From NCBI GenBank assembly GCA_037501455.1, contig CM074855.1, forward strand, positions 57,853,001 to 57,917,000: a stretch of DNA of 64,000 nucleotides, given 5' to 3'. The notes beneath the pieces were generated by a model. It did no database searches. It had not been told where the DNA came from and saw nothing but the letters and a program-made list of their open reading frames with translations. The position numbers and the translations under genes were made by a program. This DNA is from Lantana camara (Eukaryota > Streptophyta > Magnoliopsida > Lamiales > Verbenaceae). Shown here one piece after another: positions 9,959 to 19,740 of this stretch (position 1 is its first letter; each line of letters starts with the position of its first letter).

Positions 9959-10754
9959 GTAGCACCCGGAACACTAGGCGCCACATCCCCCGCACTACAG
10001 TCCCAATCCACATATGAAACGAATAATCCATACATGAACCGAAACTATAGCGAACGGGAGACAATAAAAAAACACAAGGCTAGACGGGTACGATCAATTA
10101 AAACCAAAACAACTCAGAGCAATAAAATAGCGGAAGCAAAAACATTCAATACATATAGGTACCAAATTTACATACTTACTTATAGGTACCGACAATTCAT
10201 ATCATTACAATATCAATCCAAGTATAATTCAGGATATACTACAAAATAACTAATATCAACACAAGTACAATGTATGAAGGTGCAGTGCTAGACCCGAATA
10301 AAAGACACGAGACTCAATTCCCACCTAGCACGAACCTGCAAAACTGAAAAGTTGAGGTGCCAGTCCAAACGGACTGAGCGAGGGGTATAATAAATATATG
10401 CGCACATACATGCAAGTTATAATCTCGGGTAATAATTTTAGAAAATCACAACCCAAGTATTAAAATCAAAAGATACTATCGCCCGAGGTTACAACTAATT
10501 CAATTTATCAATTAATTCAGTTCAATACAATCAATATGTGGGCCGGCGAGTGAGGGCAATTCTCCAACCGTACTCCGACCGTGTACAATCAATCAATTAT
10601 CAGGTGATTAGGTGATCAAGCAATTATTTACTGTGCACAATTAGCAGTTTCAGTGACTCCTTCTTCCTCCGGGTGATGGTGGGATTGCAAGGCCCCACCA
10701 TCCAATCAGTCTGGGCAGAGGGTATATGAATCCCTAAGCCCGGAACTCCTTCCT

Positions 10755-10859
10755 CCCCTAATCTCCTAGGGGGTTCAGGGGTCATCCCAGTTTGGTGAGG
10801 ATAGTACTCGAGTTACCCAGCAGCCCATGCTTTCCCGGTTGGCTCGAGCCACTATCCTC
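10755..10859 (-). other. Conserved structured core, W 3' LTR
   Basis: CCCCTA-ATCTCC-TAGGGG (10755-10772) is a perfect 6-bp stem-loop. GAGGATAGT (10797-10805) plus CTCGAG (10807-10812) pairs with CTCGAG (10843-10848) plus ACTATCCTC (10851-10859), a 15-bp stem with a small internal loop. In sense the hairpin loop is GGAGAT. Confidence 0.65.
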
Positions 10860-11320
10860 GGGCCCACAGTGCAATTCAATGACTCGCCAAAACAATCAAT
10901 CCGTCAATCAATCAATCAATCAATCAATCGGTTTTGCTAAATCATTTGAAAATCATAATGTTCGCAAACTATAGATATATATATACATTTTGGCCGAAAT
11001 AGTCACATAGGGGTTGTAAGGGTTCTAATTATCTAGAATTTAAACCTCACCTTGACAAACGAACCAAAAAGGAAGCAAGAGAGCACCCTACAGAGCGGGC
11101 TCCTCGAAACCGGGACCATGATCTGTGCAACAAGGACAAGTGTGAAATAAGACTCGACTCAAATGAACCAATTATGACGAACGGCAAAGTCATGCACCAA
11201 TATGTTATGCAATAACGATTTAGTGAATGTCAAATAAGAGCATGATTGTCAATAAGCCAAGTATATATAACACATACACGTACAACCATGCACACAAAAT
11301 AATATACATGAAAACAGAGG

Positions 11321-11526
11321 GTGACACGCCCGTGTCACAAAAATACACTAAGCCGTGACACCCACGTATCACAGTACAGCGGGCAACAATCGCGCGAACA
11401 GAAGGTGACACACCCGTGTCACTAATACAAAGCAATCCGTGACACCCCCGTGTCACGGTACAGAAACTCAACCCAACAAGCACCCCCGTGTCACGCTGAA
11501 GAAGGAAAAATGACACCCCCGTGTCA
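11321..11526 (-). repeat. Hairpin array of W 3' LTR, six units
   Basis: Units of type GTGACAC-CCCC-GTGTCAC: GTGACACGCCCGTGTCAC (11321-11338), a decayed one (11355-11372), 11405-11422, an extended 9-bp-arm one (11437-11458), a half unit (about 11470-11485) and TGACACCCCCGTGTCA (11511-11526). The spacing is irregular, about 30-50 bp. The array lies about 360-560 nt after the donor-like site. Confidence 0.85.
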
Positions 11527-12463
11527 ACTGCTCGTAACAGAAAAACAGGGCAAGAAAACAGGGGTTTCCATGCAAAACCAACCCAAACACCAAATTTCAA
11601 CCAACAATTGCAATCAAAACTTGAGGAAACATGTATCCATACTTGAAACACAATAAAATCTAACATATATACCCATATCATACATTGATCATCAAGATTC
11701 ATCAAAAGAAACCCATAAAATCTCATATAATCCAACTTCCTTATAACTTCATGTTTCATGCAAGTCTTGAAGGGAAAAAGACCTAAACATGCTTCTAGTC
11801 AAGAATAAACGTGAAAGCACCAATCAATCATCAAACCCTACTCAACAAAATAATCAAGAGCTCAAGCAATGCTTCCATATATACCTTGAAATGAAGGAAA
11901 AGAAATGATGAGGTGAAGATGTGATGATGTTGATGATCTTAGCTCCAAAGTTCTTCAATTATAGCTTGAGATTAGATGAAATCTTCCTTCCTCTCTTTGG
12001 TGTAAATACCGATTCTCACTAGGTGTGTGTGTGTGTTCTCTTGTATGTAATGTATTGTATGAGAGTGTGTGGGAGAAGAATGCATATATGATATATTATA
12101 TCATCCACTACAAGCCTAATACCAACCTAATTGCATATTAGTCCCTCATGTATTTAAATGAATGCAATCAAGGATCATCTTTAATAATTTGACATCTAAC
12201 TCCCAATTCATGAAAATGCAATTAAGTCCATAAATTTATGAGATGATCCATTAAAGTCGTATAAGACTATTAAGTACATTATCACTTAATTCACTAATTT
12301 CACATTAAAACTAATTCATATAATTACATAGGAATGTATAATGCACATAGTAATGTAATGAAATTATAATAAGCAAGTAAATATATTAAAGTGAACCCCC
12401 CCCAACTCTCGAAGACCCGCACATGGCGTGCTTACCTGAACTTCCGGAATTTGGGGCGTTGCA

Positions 12464-12500
12464 AGTCTCCCCCCCTTAGAAGAATCTCGTCGCCAGATTC
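12464..12500 (-). promoter_or_regulatory. Polypurine tract and PPT-proximal hairpin of W
   Basis: In sense, GAATCT-GGCGACG-AGATTC (12482-12500) is a perfect 6-bp stem overlapping the pol stop. It is followed by AAGGGGGGGAGAC (about 12465-12478) directly before the LTR. Confidence 0.85.
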
Positions 12501-13428
12501 ATTGTTCGGATGCAAATAACTTCGGGTGAAACTTCTTCATCTTCTCTTCCGGCTCCCAAGTCATTTCCTCGGTCCTGTCACTCCGCCATAACACTTTCAC
12601 CATAGGAATATTCCGATTCCTCAACTCTTGAAATTTCCTTTCCAATATTTTGACCGACTTCTGTACAAAAGATAAAATCGGTTCCAACTCCAGTTCTTCA
12701 ACGGGGAGAATTTCGGTTTCATCCGGTTAATACTTCCTGAGTTGAGATACATGAAAAACATTGTGAATTCCGGTAAGATTAGGTGGTAGGTCCACTCGAT
12801 AAGCTACTTCTCCAATTCTCTCAATAATCTCAAACGGACCTAGGTAACGGGGATTCAACTTTCCTCCCTTTCCAATTCTAGAAAATCCCTTTCGAGGAGA
12901 TACTTTCAAGAAAACCCGGTCCCCCACTTCAAATTTGAGATCCCTCCGGCGAATATCGGCGTAACTCTTCTGTCTATCTTGTGCAGCCTTCATCCGGTGT
13001 TGTATAATCCGATATTTCTCAATCATAGCTTCCACAGCCTTCGATGATTTCTCAAGCTTTCTCCCTTGATTGACTCCTTCCTGTTTTGACCATTTCCACT
13101 CTTCTAGATCAAAAAACAACGGTGATCTACATTTTCGCCCATATAACAATTCATACGGAGCCATACCAATCGTTGCTTGAAAGCTGTTATTGTAAGCGAA
13201 CTCCACCAAAAGAAGTTGATCATGCCACGATGTTTGGAAATCCAAGGCACAAGCTCGAAGTAGATCTTCCAAGTACCGAATAACCCTCTCAGATTGTCCA
13301 TCCGTTTGAGGATGAAACGCCGTACTGAACTGAAGCTTTGTACCCAACATCTCTTGCAACTCTTGCCATAACTTTGAAGTAAAATGGGGATCTCAATCCG
13401 AAACAATGCTCACTGGGATACCATGAAG
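12499..13428 (-). pseudogene. W pol: integrase core end, C-terminal integrase domain, chromodomain
   Basis: This segment encodes the last catalytic part of integrase (FHPQTDGQSERVIRYLEDLL supplies the third acidic residue), the GPY/F-type C-terminal domain (GPFEIIERIGEVAYRVDLPP) and a short chromodomain (IPMVKVLWRSDRTEEMTWEPE). In retrotransposons of this clade the chromodomain helps direct insertion to heterochromatin. Breaks: TGA at 13429-13431 and 13393-13395, both where the family has arginine (CGA to TGA, a methylated-CpG change), and TAA at 12727-12729 after RKY. The frame otherwise stays open to the stop at 12499. Confidence 0.9.
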
Positions 13429-14226
13429 TCATACAATCTTCTTGTTGTAAATCTCAGCCAACTTCCGAATCTTGAAAGACATTCTGACTGGTAGAAAATG
13501 AGCAGATTTTGTCAGACGATCCACAATCACCCAAATACCATCGAATCCACCCTTCACTCTAGGTAACCCGGATCTAAAATCCTTCATCACCTGTTCCCAC
13601 TTCCACTCAGGAATAGGTAACGGCTGAAGAAGACCTCCCGGTTTCTGGTGTTCGGCTTTCACTTTCTGACAAGTGAGACAGTGCTTCACAATCTCTGCTA
13701 CATCCTTCTTCAACCCACGCCACCAATAATACTGTTTGAGATCGTTATACATCTTATTCCCTCCAGGATGAATCGAATAAGCTGACTTGTGAGCTTTCTC
13801 AAGCAATACCCTTTTCAAATCATCGGGTACTACTACTCGGTTCTTGAAACGAAGAAGACCGGTTTCATCGAACCCAAATGGACCCTCCGGATCCTCTCTA
13901 GCCTTAGAGACCAATCTCCGAACTCCCGGATCCTTTCCTTGAGCCTCAAACATTCTGTACTTCAAGTCCGGATAAATGGAGATATTGGAAACTCGAGCTT
14001 TAATCACAAAAGGCTCCACTCCATTACTTGTACCTATTTCCAAGTTCGAAACACCCACTTTCCTACTTAGAGCGTCAGCAACTACATTAGCTTTCCCGGG
14101 ATGATATTTGATAACACAATCATAATCTTCTAGTCGCTCCATCCATCTCCGTTGCCTCATATTGAGCTCCTTTTGTGTGAAAAGATATTGGAGACTCTTA
14201 TGATCGGTGAAAATCTCAAATGACAC
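13429..14226 (-). pseudogene. W pol: end of RNase H and integrase N-terminal half
   Basis: Starts just after an in-frame TAG (14233-14235). [11 protein letters not shown] and [13 protein letters not shown] are typical of the gypsy RNase H end. HPGGNKMY...CLTCQ is the HHCC zinc-binding domain of integrase, and [18 protein letters not shown] holds the first catalytic aspartate. It continues into the next segment past the two TGA codons. Confidence 0.9.
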
Positions 14227-14232
14227 TCCATA

Positions 14233-15939
14233 CTAGTAATGTCTCCACTTCCCGAGCGCAAAAATCACGGCAGCAAGTTCTAAATCATGCGTCGGGTAGT
14301 TCTTCTCATGATCCTTCAACTTCCGTGAGGCATAAGCGACAACCTTGCCCTTCTGAGTTAATACACTTCCCAAACCTTCCTTCGACGCGTCAGTATACAT
14401 AGCATATCCCTCCGAACCCTTTAGAAGAGTTAACACTGGAGCAGAAACCAATCTCTCTCTCAAAACATCGAAGCTTCTCTCACATTTCTCATCCCAATCA
14501 TAATTCACATCCTTCTTAGTTAACCGAGTCAAAGGAGCAGCGATCTTAGAGAAATCTTGCACGAATCTTCTATAATAACCTGCCAATCCCAAGAAACTCC
14601 TAATCTCGGATGCGTTCTTTGGTTTCTCCCACTTTAACACTGCTTCAATCTTTGAAGGATCAACCTCTAATCCCTTTCCCGAAATAATATAACCCAAGAA
14701 GGAAACCCGGTCGATCCAAAACTCACACTTGCTAAACCTTGCGAATAATTGATGCTCCTTTAACGTCCTTAAAACCAATTTGAGATGCCTTGCATGTTCC
14801 TCGGCCGAATCAGAGAAAACCAATATATCATCAATGAAGATTACAACGAACTTGTCAAGAAACGGCTGGAAAATCCTATGCATCATGTCCATAAAAGCGG
14901 CGGGGGCATTTGTCAATCCGAAAGGCATGACTACGAATTCATAATGCCCGTATCTTGTATTAAAACCCGTCTTCGGAATATCCTCCGTTCGAATTCGTAA
15001 TTGGTAATACCCTTGCCTCAAATCAAGCTTTGAATATACCTTAGACCCTTGGAGTATATCAAACAACTCTTCAATATGGGGAAGAGGATATTTATTCTTA
15101 ACGGTCATCCGATTAAGCTCCCGGTAATCAATACACATTCTTAGAGTACCGTCCTTCTTCTTCACGAATAAAACTGGAACACCCCACGGTGACGAGCTCG
15201 GTCTTACATACCCAACTTCCAAAATACCATCAAGTTGCACTTTTAATTCCTTCAATTCCGCCGGTGCCATCCTATGTGGAGTCTTAGAATAAGGTTCGGC
15301 ATCCGAATACAAATCAATCATAAACTCTATCTCCCTTTCCGGCGGTAGCGAATCCAACCTCTCGGGAAACACTTCGGGAAACTCTTTAACTACCTCGGTT
15401 TCTTCTAACTTCACTTGATCCTTCGGTTGATTAAGAATATAGGCTATAAACCCCGTAGCCCCATCACGAACCAATTTCTGAGCTTCTGAAAAAGATAATA
15501 AAGGTACCGTCTTCGAACCCTGACCCGTAATAACCTCAGAGCCCAAACTAACTTTCTTGGCCCGGCAATCAACGGTGGCGTAGTGCTTGTACAACCAATC
15601 CATACCCAAGATAGAACCATACCGAGACATAGGCAACTCAATGAAATCCGTTGAGAAAACCCGACCCTCAATACTCACCGGCACCTCTCTAAAAACCCGG
15701 TTAGTTTCTATACTACCACCAAAAGGAGTACTAACCACGTAGCATGCATCAGAATAAGTAACACACAAGAGCAACTTAATAAAAATATCACAAGAAATGA
15801 AGGAGTGAGTGGCTCCCGGATCAAATAAAGTGTGTATGTTCATGCCATGAATGCAAATGGTACCTTCAACAACAGCAGCCGGGTCCCCGTTCGCATCATG
15901 TTCCTCGCCTTCCAAGGCATAAGCACGGGCCCGAATCAT
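14233..15939 (-). pseudogene. W pol: protease, reverse transcriptase, RNase H
   Basis: A 568-codon open stretch. Protease active site [10 protein letters not shown] at about residues 38-47 (D40); reverse transcriptase from about residue 186, with MCIDYRELN (268-276), [12 protein letters not shown] (338-349) and the catalytic FIDD (368-371); RNase H begins at about 510 with [10 protein letters not shown]. It ends at a TAG (14233-14235) in HY*YGVSF, where relatives have leucine, so this is a nonsense mutation and not a domain end. The apparent ATG overlaps the upstream NC stop by 4 nt (ATGA). In element Y the same boundary is in one frame, so here a frameshift is more likely than natural reinitiation. 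Confidence 0.92.
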
Positions 15940-16199
15940 CGCCTCTGTCCTCCAGGCGGCGGATTACGTCGATCAGGACAAGTATCCACCATATGATCGG
16001 CAGCCCCGCAAATTAGGCATAACCCTAGGCGCCTTCTGGAATTATCATAGTGATGTGTAGGTTGCCCACAGAAAGTACACTTAGGTTTCTCCGGTGGTGG
16101 CGGCATAACCGGTGGCTGAGGAGCCTTCTGGACTGGCCCTTGTGGTTTAAACTTGTTCATAGGGCCCTTAAACGGAGGAGGAGCTGTATCAGACACCAT
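15936..16199 (-). pseudogene. W gag: nucleocapsid with zinc knuckles
   Basis: A proline-rich linker is followed by CTFCGQPTHH... and a canonical CCHC knuckle, CLICGAADHMVDTC (C-X2-C-X4-H-X4-C), which binds genomic RNA in the particle. It is out of frame with the capsid part upstream (shift between about 16199 and 16240) and with the protease downstream, so gag is broken here. Confidence 0.85.
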
Positions 16200-16990
16200 T
16201 GCCTCTTGCCGGTATTGTAACCTAATCTTGATCCGGAACCTGAACCTTGTCCCGATCTGTAGGAGGATCTCCGTGCGTTGACCGAATCTTCAACCTTAAG
16301 AGCTTTTGTAGTGGCCTTCTTCCAAGAGCTTGTGTTAACCGCTTCAATCGCCGCTTGAATATCCGGCCTCAAACCTTGTACAAATTGCATAGCCTTGTGG
16401 AAGTCGTCGCTAGCAATGTTAGGAGCGTATTTGGACAACCTCTCGAACTCGGCTACATACTCCGAAACTGATCTTCCTCCTTGTTTAAGCTCAGTAAACT
16501 CCTTAAGTCTTCTAGTGCGCGAAGATGGCGGAACAAACTTATTCTTGAATTCTCTTTCGAATACCTCCCAGGTAATTTGCTCCTCGGCGGCATCCAAGAC
16601 GATTTTGGTACTCTCCCACCATGAAAATGCTTCTCCCTGGATGAGGGTAAGAGTACACGGAGCCTTTTCCCGAGACTCACATGGAATAAGTTCCCAAACC
16701 CGTTCAACTTCCTTAAGCCATTGCTCGGCTTGAATATCGTTCCCCTTTTGGAATCTCGGCGGATGTTGATTCTGAAATTCCCTTAAAATAGCAGAGATAG
16801 GTGCCTGTTGTGGTGGTCGAGGAGCTGGCGGTGCTGGAGGCACATAATCCCTTAGCCTCTGATCCATGAGTTGCAGCATGGAATTTAAGAAATCTTGGGC
16901 TTGAGCTGGAGGAGGAGGAGGAGTCCTATCACGCCGATGATGACATCGATGTCGAGGAGAACGATCACGGTGATGTCGGTCACGAGCCAT
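16157..16990 (-). pseudogene. W gag: capsid (retrotransposon gag domain)
   Basis: I prefer the start at 16990 (MARDRHHRDRSP), because element Y begins the same way (MPPKRHRERSP); an upstream in-frame ATG at 17017 adds nine unlikely residues. The N-terminus is basic and rich in histidine, arginine and proline. The capsid core follows, with EAFSWWES, ITWEVFEREFKNKF and LKQGGRSVSEYVAEFERLSKYAP. The frame runs off into unrelated residues near 16200 because of the frameshift before the zinc knuckles. Confidence 0.9.
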
Positions 16991-17211
16991 CCTGAAATTC
17001 AAACACTGCACATGCATGTTTGATTAACAAGTGCAATGAAGGTAGTTACAACACACAATTGAATCAAACCACGTAGTCACATAATCCACGTACTTCAAAT
17101 AGAGTCATATAAGTTCAAGTGGGTTGCAAGACTATCAGATAATCAATTAATCCTATGCCGTACAACTTAGACTCACGAGACACGACACTAGAGCCGCGGT
17201 TTTACAACCGG

Positions 17212-17223
17212 GCTCTGATACCA
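17212..17223 (-). promoter_or_regulatory. Primer binding site of W
   Basis: In sense TGGTATCAGAGC, a perfect initiator-Met tRNA match, 8 nt from the LTR edge at 17232. Confidence 0.95.
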
Positions 17224-17231
17224 CCTTGGGA

Positions 17232-19740
17232 TGTAGCACCCGGAACTCTAGGCGCCACATCCCTCGCACTACAGTCCCAATCCACATATGAAACGAATAA
17301 TCCATACATGAACCGAAACTATAGCGAACGGGAGACAGTAAAAAAAACACAAGGCTAGGCGGGTACCCTCAATTAAAACTAAAACAACTCAGAGCAATAA
17401 AATAGCGGAAGCAAAAGCATTCAATACATATAGGTACCATATTTGCATACTTACTTATAGGTACCGACAATTCATATCATTACAATATCAATCTAAGTAT
17501 AATTGAGGATATACTACAAAATAACTAATATCAACACAAGTACAATGTATGAAGGTGCAGTGCTAGACCCGAATAAAAGACACGAGACTCAATTCCCGCC
17601 TAGCATGAACCTGCAAAACTGAAAAGTTGAGGTGTCAGTCCAAACGGACTGAGCGAGGGGTATAATAAATATATGCGCACATACATGCAAGTTATAATCT
17701 CGGGTAATAATTTTAGAAAATCACAACCCAAGTATTAAAATCAAAAGATACTATCGCCCGAGGTTACAACTAATTCAATTTATCAATTAATTCAGTTCAA
17801 TACAATAAATATGTGGCCCGGCGAGTGAGGGCAATCCTCCTACCTTACTCCGACCGTGTACAATCAATCAATTATCAGGTGATTAGGTGATCAAGCAATT
17901 ATTTTCTGTGCACAATTAGCAGTTTCAGTGACTCCTTCTTCCTCCGGGTGATGGTGGGATTGCAAGGCCCCACCATCCAATCAGTCTGGGCAGAGGGTAC
18001 ATGAATCCCTAAGCTCGGAACTCCTTCCTCCCCTAATCTCCTAGGGGGTTCAGGGGTCATCCCAGTTCGGTGAGGATAGTACTCGAGTTACCCGTCAGCC
18101 CATTGTTTCCCGGTTGGCTCGAGCCACTATCCTCGGGCCCACAGTGCAATTCAATGACTCGCCAAAACAATCAATCCGCCAATCAATCAATCAATCAATC
18201 AATCGGTTTTGCTAAATCATTTGAAAATCATAAAGTTCGCAAACTATAGATATATATATATATATACATTTTGGCCGAAATAGTCACATAGGGGTTGTAA
18301 GGGTTCTAATTATCTAGAATTTAAACCTCACCTTGACAAACGAACCAAAAAGGAAGCAAGAGAGCACCCTACGGAGCGGGCTCCTCGAAACTGGGACCGT
18401 GATCTGTGCAACAAGGACAAGTGTGAAATAAGACTCAACTCGAATGAACCAATTATGACGAACGGCAAAGTCATGAACCAATATGTTATGCAATAACGAT
18501 TTAGTGAATGTCAAATAAGAGCATGATTGTCAATAAGCCAAGTATATATAACACATACACGTACAGCCATGCACGCAAAATAATATGCATGAAAACGGAG
18601 GGTGACACGCCCGTGTCACAAAAATACACTAAGCCGTGATACCCCCGTGTCACAGTACAGCGGGCAACAAACATGCGAACAGAAGGTGCGTGTCACTAAT
18701 ACAAAGCAATCCGTGACACCCCCGTGTCACGGTACAGAAACTCAACCCAACAAGCACCCCCGTGTCACGCTGAAGAAGGAAAAAGTGACACCCCCGTGTC
18801 AACTGCGCGTAACAGAAAAACAGGGCAAGGAAACAGGGGTTTCCATGCAAAACCAACCCAAACACCAAATTTCAACCAACAATTGCAATCAAAACTTGAG
18901 GAAACATGTATCCATACTTGAAACACAATAAAATCTAACATATATACCCATATCATACATTGATCATCAAGATTCATCAAAAGAAACCCATAAAATCTCA
19001 TATAATCCAACTTCCTTATAACTTCATGTTTTATGCAAGTCTTGAAGGGAAAAAGACCTAAACATGCTTCTAGTCAAGAATAAACATGAAAGCACCAATC
19101 AATCATCAAACCCTACTCAACCAAATAATCAAGAGCTCAAGCAATGCTTCCATATATACCTTGAAATGAAGGAAAAGAAATGATGAGGTGAAGATTTGAT
19201 GATGTTGATGATCTTAGCTCCAAAGTTCTTCAATTATAGCTTGAGATTAGATGAAATCTTCCTTCCTCTCTTTGGTGTAAATACCGATTCTCACTAGGTG
19301 TGTGTGTGTTCTCTTGCATGTAATGTATTGTATGAGAGTGTGTGGGAGAAAAATGCATATATGATATATTATATCATCCACTACAAGCCTAATACCAACC
19401 TAATTGCATATTAGTCCCTCATGCATTTAAATGAATGCAATCAAGTATCATCTTTAATAATTAGACATCTAACTCCCAATTCATGAAAATGCAATTAAGT
19501 CCATAAATTTATGAGATGATCCCTTAAAGTCGTATAAGACAACTAAGCACATTATCACTTAATTCACGAATTTCACATTAAAACTAATTCATATAATTAC
19601 ATAGGAATGTATAATGCACATAGTAATGTAATGAAATTATAATAAGCAAGTAAATATATAAAATTAAACCCCTCCCCTCCAATTCCCGAAGACCCGCACG
19701 TGGCGTGCTTACCTGAACTTTCGGAATTTGAGGTGTTACA
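17232..19740 (-). mobile_element. 5' LTR of W (2509 bp)
   Basis: The pair of 9959-12463. The putative intron spans 17611-19159 (1549 bp). CAGTCC-AAAC-GGACTG lies at 17636-17651. GCTAGGCGGG (17354-17363) pairs perfectly with CCCGCCTAGC (17595-17604). The core consists of CCCCTA-ATCTCC-TAGGGG (18030-18047) and the long stem 18072-18134 around CCGTCAGCCC. Hairpin array units run from GTGACACGCCCGTGTCAC (18602-18619) to about 18800; its third unit has lost the left arm. A TATA-like AT run lies near 19355-19375. Confidence 0.92.

Larger units (their letters stand above)
9959..12463 (-). mobile_element. 3' LTR of W (2505 bp)
   Basis: In sense it begins TGCAACGCCCC and ends GGGTGCTACA. It holds a putative intron of 1549 bp (10336-11884, CAAG|GTATAT to TTGCAG|GT), the same length as in the other W LTR. 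It also has a CAGTCC-AAAC-GGACTG hairpin (10361-10376), the GCTAGGCGGG pair (10079-10088 and 10320-10329) with two G-to-A changes, and an AATC microsatellite (about 10902-10929). Confidence 0.9.
9959..19740 (-). mobile_element. Element W, full-length chromovirus (Ty3/gypsy, Tekay/Del-like), broken
   Basis: A 9782-bp element on the minus strand: 5' LTR 17232-19740, PBS 17212-17223, gag, pro-pol with C-terminal chromodomain, PPT, 3' LTR 9959-12463. It is flanked by the perfect 5-bp target duplication TGTTC (9954-9958 and 19741-19745), and removing it restores a continuous Z LTR matching 25447-25475. The domain order (PR-RT-RH-IN-chromodomain) is that of Ty3/gypsy chromoviruses. The reading frame carries several stops and frameshifts, so W itself is inactive. 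Confidence 0.95.

Noticed and set aside
11321..11526. Regularly spaced palindromic repeats resembling a CRISPR array
   Set aside because: Units are 16-20 bp hairpins with uneven AT-rich spacers of differing length, inside a plant LTR next to eukaryotic retroelement genes. No cas genes or leader.
11220..11759. 179-codon minus-strand frame with repeated DTGVS residues
   Set aside because: The repeat residues are the translation of the GTGACACCCCCGTGTCAC hairpins. The region is LTR, the partner LTR breaks the frame, and no domain is visible.
17202..17224. GGGCTCTGATACCA strings as tRNA genes
   Set aside because: They are primer binding sites in antisense adjoining LTR edges; no cloverleaf can be formed around them.
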